Assembly: GCA_946187025.1 (NCBI GenBank)
Contig: CAMHPM010000038.1
Span: 1-9,396, forward strand
Reading direction: 5' to 3'
Length of the DNA stretch: 9,396 nt
Source: an uncultured Prevotellaceae bacterium
GTDB lineage: Bacteria; Bacteroidota; Bacteroidia; Bacteroidales; Bacteroidaceae
Below, in pieces: positions 5,758-9,396 of the stretch. Position 1 is the first letter of the stretch. Each line of letters begins with the position of its first letter. The notes below the pieces were generated by a model. That model saw only the letters and a program-made list of their open reading frames with translations. It was not told the DNA's origin and ran no database searches. Both the position numbers and the translations under genes were made by a program.

Positions 5758-7098
5758 TCAGTTGAACCTCAGTTCCATGCCACGGATGCCATCCACGACA
5801 ACTTTTCCGAGGAACGCCGTGATTCCGTTGACGAATGTTCGCGTCACCCTCCATTTGAACGTACGCTCGTCCATCGGCGTCCATCCGCATTTTGTGTAGT
5901 ACCGTCCGTCGCGTACCTGCCAATTTGCATCAGGATTGACCAACACAAGGTCGGCATAGTATTCAGGTCGAATGAATCCGCGTCGGTCGATACGATAAAT
6001 CGTTGCAGGGTTATGACACATCAGTGTTGCTATCTGCGGAAGTGTGAGGTAGCCTTTGTCCGACAGCTCCAACATGCTCACAAGCGAGAATTGTATCATC
6101 GGCATCCCCGACATGGCCTTCAATGCGCCTCCCACCTTCTCGCTGAGCAGGTGTGGGGCATGATCGGTGGCAACGATGTCGATAAGGCCGTTGGTCAGTG
6201 CCTGGCGCAGCGCCTCCTGGTCTTCAGGTGTCTTTACCGACGGGTTGCACTTTATCTTTGTCCCAAGCTGGTCGTAGTCCTCAGTGGTGAACATGAGATG
6301 AGGGATACAGGCTTCGGCCGTTATTTGTTTCTCTGTCAGCGGTTTTGCCTCCAGCAACGACAATTCACGCTCGCTCGATATATGTGCTACGTGCAGTCGT
6401 GCCCCAGTCTCGTGTGCCAGGTTTACTGCACGTTGTGTTGCTTCGAAACATGCTTCGACACTGCGAATGCGTGTGTGGTATCTCACAGGGAAATCGTTTT
6501 GTCCCTTGTATCGATGACGGAATGCTTTTATGTTTTGCTGTATGATGGCATCGTCTTCACAATGTGCCACGATGCGTAACGGCGATGCTTCGAATATGCG
6601 GCGCATAGCCGAATCGTCATCGACAAGCAATCCGCCAGTACTACTGCCCATAAACACTTTCACTCCCGGCACACGGTGTGGGTCGAGTGTGGCTAACATG
6701 TCGACATTGTCGTTGGTGGCACCGAAGAAGAACGAGTAGTTCACACGGCTTTTTGCCTTGGCTATCTCAAACTTTTCTTCCAGACGCTCGAGTGTGGTGG
6801 TTGGCGGATCGGTGTTTGGCATATCCATGAACGATGTCACACCGCCAGCAGCAGCCGTACGGCTTTCCGACTCTATATCAGCCTTGTAGGTATAGCCTGG
6901 TTCACGGAAATGTACGTGGCAGTCGATAACTCCGGGAAACAGATACAAGCCACGTGCATCTATGTAGTTGTCGTTGGTGCCATCGGGTGGCAAGACGTCG
7001 GGCACTACCTCCTTTATAAATTCATCTTCAACCACAACGCTGCCGACGAACGTGCGTCCTTCGTTTACAATTGTAGCTCCGCTTATTATAGTTTTCAT
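5758..7098 (-). CDS. pyrC: Dihydroorotase
   Basis: A 446-residue amidohydrolase that cyclises carbamoyl-aspartate to dihydroorotate in de novo pyrimidine synthesis, in the cytoplasm. The zinc-binding signature is GVIDCHVHFREPG (56-68, H61 and H63). It is followed by MDMPNTDPPT (91-100), VKVFMGSS (146-153, K147 a candidate carboxylated lysine), HCED (H179), HVAHISS (236-242, H239), KCNPSVK (283-289) and ATDHAPH (310-316, with catalytic D312). All expected active-site positions are present, so this is an active-type enzyme and not the inactive PyrC' form. Related amidohydrolases such as dihydropyrimidinase or allantoinase are less likely given the REPG and NPSVK motifs. It starts 5 nt after the glycosyltransferase stop and has no promoter of its own that I can see. 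Confidence 0.95.
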   Translation of the reverse strand: MKTIISGATIVNEGRTFVGSVVVEDEFIKEVVPDVLPPDGTNDNYIDARGLYLFPGVIDCHVHFREPGYTYKADIESESRTAAAGGVTSFMDMPNTDPPTTTLERLEEKFEIAKAKSRVNYSFFFGATNDNVDMLATLDPHRVPGVKVFMGSSTGGLLVDDDSAMRRIFEASPLRIVAHCEDDAIIQQNIKAFRHRYKGQNDFPVRYHTRIRSVEACFEATQRAVNLAHETGARLHVAHISSERELSLLEAKPLTEKQITAEACIPHLMFTTEDYDQLGTKIKCNPSVKTPEDQEALRQALTNGLIDIVATDHAPHLLSEKVGGALKAMSGMPMIQFSLVSMLELSDKGYLTLPQIATLMCHNPATIYRIDRRGFIRPEYYADLVLVNPDANWQVRDGRYYTKCGWTPMDERTFKWRVTRTFVNGITAFLGKVVVDGIRGMELRFN

Positions 7099-7103
7099 GT
7101 CAG

Positions 7104-7850
7104 TCAGTTTGCTTTTGGATATTTCTTAAACCACCCGTCGAGTCGCAGGCGGATGACTCCCCACAATGCCTCGCTGAATATACCTCCGCTCATCTTCGAC
7201 GTACCTTCAACACGGTTTACGAATACAACTGGCACCTCCTTTATCTTGAATCCGCATTTCCATGCCGTGAATTTCATCTCAATCTGGAACGCATATCCCT
7301 TGAATCGTATTGAGTCGAGGTCGATGGTTTCGAGCACCCTGCGACGGTAGCATTTGAATCCGGCCGTGGTGTCATGGATATTGAATCCGGTTACCAGCCT
7401 CACATACATCGAAGCAAAGTATGACATCAGCACACGTCCCATCGGCCAGTTCACTACGTTTACACCCGAAATGTAGCGCGAACCTATCGCAAGGTCGTAG
7501 CCTTCGACGGCACATGCCTCGTAGAGTCGTGGCAGGTCGGCCGGTGCATGTGAAAAGTCGGCATCCATCTCGAAGATGAAGTCGTAGCCATGTTCGAGGC
7601 TCCACTTAAAGCCCCAGATGTAGGCAGTGCCAAGACCGAGTTTTCCTTTGCGCTCGACAATAAACAGGCGGTCGGAAAATTCTTCGTCGATGAGCCTGTG
7701 CACTATCTTAGCCGTACCATCGGGCGAGCCATCGTCGATGATAAGTATATGGAAATACTTTTCGAGCGAGAATATGGCACGAATGATCTTCTCTATATTT
7801 TCTTTCTCGTTATAAGTTGGAATTATAACTATGCTGTCGCTTCTATCCAT
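7104..7850 (-). CDS. Polyprenol-phosphate mannose synthase-like glycosyltransferase (GT2)
   Basis: A 248-residue GT-A glycosyltransferase of the dolichol/polyprenol-phosphate-mannose synthase family, which transfers a sugar from a nucleotide sugar to a polyprenyl phosphate on the cytoplasmic face of the membrane. Motifs: IIPTYNEKENI (9-19), IDDGSPDGT (38-46), MDADFSH (95-101, the metal-binding DxD), GSRYISG (123-129), HDTTAGFKCYRR (159-170) and GYAFQIEMKF (185-194). There is no C-terminal transmembrane domain, so it is the short, soluble-type form that may need a partner or act peripherally. The ATG at 7850 is chosen over the in-frame ATG at 7895, because the family begins directly before the IIPTYNE strand and the predicted promoter lies downstream of 7895. 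It is the first gene of the cluster. The sugar donor (GDP-mannose or other) is not provable from the sequence. Confidence 0.9.
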   Translation of the reverse strand: MDRSDSIVIIPTYNEKENIEKIIRAIFSLEKYFHILIIDDGSPDGTAKIVHRLIDEEFSDRLFIVERKGKLGLGTAYIWGFKWSLEHGYDFIFEMDADFSHAPADLPRLYEACAVEGYDLAIGSRYISGVNVVNWPMGRVLMSYFASMYVRLVTGFNIHDTTAGFKCYRRRVLETIDLDSIRFKGYAFQIEMKFTAWKCGFKIKEVPVVFVNRVEGTSKMSGGIFSEALWGVIRLRLDGWFKKYPKAN

Positions 7851-7881
7851 GATTTGTTTCGGTATGTCGGTTTTAAGTTTG

Positions 7882-7912
7882 CAAAGATAACACAAAGTAC
7901 GCTAAGCACAAA
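7882..7912 (-). promoter_or_regulatory. Promoter of the glycosyltransferase-pyrC-plsC cluster
   Basis: On the minus strand TTTG (7912-7909) is followed after exactly 19 bp by TATCTTTG (7889-7882). Both elements and the spacing fit the Bacteroidetes consensus TTTG-N19-21-TAnnTTTG. Transcription would start about 25 nt before the ATG at 7850, leaving a short leader. This supports the choice of that ATG and a single transcript for the five downstream genes. Confidence 0.75.
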
Positions 7913-8096
7913 ATTATTTAAGGTTTATTTCATCGCATTAACTTTTTATGACAATAATTTTCGATAAAACGGCATGTCGGCAACACATGTCGAGTGCCGG
8001 CAAGGGGTGAAAAGGTGTGTACGAAAGATTGGAGCCGGCGGGTAAGTCACCGGGTACAGACGGGAAATAGGAGCATGGAAAAGGAAATGGTTTTTT
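7913..8096. other. Gap between mfd and the cluster promoter
   Basis: No gene is seen. The part next to the promoter (7913-7965) is AT-rich. An inverted repeat pairs 7976-7982 with 7995-8001 (7 bp, one G-U) around a 12-nt loop that includes ACATGT. On the minus strand it is followed after 6 nt by TTTT, so it might end mfd transcription, but weakly. The stretch 8000-8090 is GC-richer and shows no riboswitch signature I know. Confidence 0.35.
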
Positions 8097-8206
8097 GTGA
8101 GTGCGCACTCGCGGCATCGAGAGTGCGCAGTCGCAGCATCGAGAGTGCGCAGTCGCAGGGCCGAGAGTGCGCAGTCGCAGGGCCGAGAGTGCGCAGTCGT
8201 GTAAAC
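8097..8206. repeat. Tandem array 5: five units of 22 bp just after mfd
   Basis: Units start at 8097 (degenerate), 8119, 8141, 8163 and 8185, with the core GAGAGTGCGCAGTCG followed by CAGCAT or CAGGGCC. The degenerate unit contains a perfect 12-bp palindrome, GAGTGCGCACTC (8099-8110). The period is not a multiple of 3, so the 122-codon frame running through it on the plus strand is not a gene. The array begins 13 nt past the mfd stop and would be transcribed as its 3' untranslated region. Confidence 0.93.
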
Positions 8207-8219
8207 CGGTGCTATTGCT

Positions 8220-9396
8220 TCATGTGCGATTTGCCGACAACATGGCCTGCAGAATCTGCCGTGCCTGTATTATCGACTTCACCCCGCTCACCACAACCGA
8301 GCGACGTCCTTCTACTTCGCGCAGTTTCGTTTCGCGCGGATGCCACGACACATAGTCGATGATTGCACCAAATTGTTCGCTCTGATAATAAGGGCTGTCA
8401 TTGTCGGCTACGAGGAAGAGACGCATTGACCCTTGTTTCAGGGTGATTTTCTCGATGCCGAGCCGTGCTGCGGCCCACTTCAACGGCATGACAGCCAATA
8501 GCTGCTCACCCTCAGGTGTAAGTTTTCCGAAACGGTCTTCAAGTCGTTTGCGATAGGCGTCGAGCTGTCCCTCGCTGTTGAGCGAATCGAGTTCACGGTA
8601 CAGGCTCATACGTTCGCTGCTGCTTGGCACATAGTCTTCGGTGAATTGTGCCGGCAGGTCGGCCGAAATTTCAACAGTGTCCACAAGCGCCTCGAATGAT
8701 GGTGTGAACATTTTTTCCGTGTCACGTTCCTGTCCTGTGTCGTAAGTAGCAGTAGCAGCCAGTTCCTGCATGGCCTCGGCCAGTACCTTCTGATACGTCT
8801 CGTAGCCAAGGTCGGCAATAAATCCGCTTTGTTCGGCACCGAGCAAATTGCCTGCGCCGCGAATGTCGAGGTCTTGCATTGCAATCTGAATGCCCGACCC
8901 CAGATCGGAAAAATTCTCAAGAGCCTGCAGGCGTCGTCTCGACTGTTCGTTGAGTGCAGCCAGCGGAGGTGCGATGAGGTAACAGAATGCCTTGCGGTTG
9001 CTGCGTCCCACTCGTCCGCGCATCTGGTGCAAGTCGCTCAATCCATAGTTCTGTGCCGAATTGATGATAATCGTATTTGCATTTGGTATATCGATTCCAT
9101 TCTCAACGATTGTGGTCGAGAGCATCACATCGTAGTCGTGGTTCATAAAGTCGAACACCACCTGCTCCAGTTCCTGCGGGTTCATCCGCCCGTGGCCGAT
9201 ACACACCCTGGCATCGGGCACCTGACGTTCTATGAGGGCCTTCAGTTCGGGCAAGTTGCTTATTTTGTTGTTCACGAAAAACACCTGTCCGTTACGGCTC
9301 ATCTCAAAATTGATGGCTTCAGCAATCACTTCGGCCGAAAACGTATGTATCTCGGTTTGAATCGGATACCGGTTTGCGGGCGGAGTCTGAATGATA
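8220..9396 (-). CDS. mfd: Transcription-repair coupling factor, C-terminal part (5' end outside the window)
   Basis: A partial gene: 391 codons are visible and the frame is open through the right edge, beginning IIQTPPANRYPIQTE. Mfd is usually about 1100-1200 residues, so roughly the last third is here. Mfd is a superfamily 2 ATPase that pushes stalled RNA polymerase off DNA lesions and recruits UvrA. Numbered from the window edge, visible parts are the second RecA-like lobe with motif V (STTIVENGIDIPNANT, 93-108) and motif VI (QMRGRVGR, 124-131), then the translocation segment DIRGAGNLLGAEQSGF (177-192), and the C-terminal domain with EDYVPSSSERMSLYREL (253-269). RecG shares the helicase lobe, but the C-terminal domain is specific to Mfd. 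It ends at a TGA at 8220, followed by tandem array 5. Confidence 0.95.
   Translation of the reverse strand, partial: IIQTPPANRYPIQTEIHTFSAEVIAEAINFEMSRNGQVFFVNNKISNLPELKALIERQVPDARVCIGHGRMNPQELEQVVFDFMNHDYDVMLSTTIVENGIDIPNANTIIINSAQNYGLSDLHQMRGRVGRSNRKAFCYLIAPPLAALNEQSRRRLQALENFSDLGSGIQIAMQDLDIRGAGNLLGAEQSGFIADLGYETYQKVLAEAMQELAATATYDTGQERDTEKMFTPSFEALVDTVEISADLPAQFTEDYVPSSSERMSLYRELDSLNSEGQLDAYRKRLEDRFGKLTPEGEQLLAVMPLKWAAARLGIEKITLKQGSMRLFLVADNDSPYYQSEQFGAIIDYVSWHPRETKLREVEGRRSVVVSGVKSIIQARQILQAMLSANRT

Noticed and set aside
5659..6579. 306-codon plus-strand frame
   Set aside because: It lies antisense to pyrC, which has full catalytic motifs; the translation is rich in Cys and His with no recognisable domain.
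7913..8096. Cobalamin or other riboswitch before the cluster containing the MetH reactivation gene
   Set aside because: No B12-box-like sequence was found, and the predicted transcription start lies inside about 25 nt of the ATG, leaving no room for a riboswitch.
7994..8362. 122-codon plus-strand frame across the mfd 3' end
   Set aside because: It runs through the 22-bp array, whose period shifts frame each unit, and then antisense through mfd; no family resemblance.

Overview
The window looks like chromosomal DNA from a Bacteroidales bacterium, most likely Prevotellaceae (Prevotella/Segatella type). The reasons are the promoter style (TTTG, then 19-20 bp, then TAnnTTTG, with A-rich leaders and no strong Shine-Dalgarno sites), the Bacteroidetes flavour of the proteins, and a stand-alone cobalamin methionine synthase reactivation domain. 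Genus is inferred, not proven.

Layout. Positions 1-1029 hold no gene: a likely terminator of a gene lying to the left (47-81), then two unrelated tandem arrays (25 bp x 7 and 44 bp x 7). A membrane-bound LytTR transcription regulator lies on the minus strand (1030-1830). A 420-bp divergent control region follows, with opposed promoters, several inverted repeats and a 27-bp tandem array in the leader of the plus-strand gene. That gene (2251-3159) is a shortened, P-loop-less relative of acyl-CoA ligases. A convergent gap follows with an array of alternating 21-bp units.

From 7850 down to 3328 on the minus strand runs a compact five-gene cluster: polyprenol-phosphate-mannose-synthase-like glycosyltransferase, dihydroorotase (pyrC), MetH reactivation domain protein, membrane-anchored metallophosphoesterase and a PlsC-type acyltransferase. 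Gaps are 5, 45, -8 and 23 nt, so a single transcript from the promoter at 7882-7912 is plausible. The jobs are housekeeping: pyrimidine synthesis, methionine/B12 metabolism, and lipid and envelope glycan metabolism. Upstream, after a 369-bp gap holding a fifth array (22 bp x 5), is the 3' part of mfd, cut by the right window edge.

The most unusual feature is that every intergenic gap longer than about 150 bp contains at least one tandem repeat array, and the five arrays are unrelated in sequence and period. The arrays share the base composition of their surroundings (AT-rich on the left, GC-rich beside mfd), suggesting local birth rather than delivery by one mobile element. The second point of interest is the truncated pseudo-ligase with its divergent LytTR regulator. 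No RNA gene, insertion sequence, CRISPR array or phage gene was seen.
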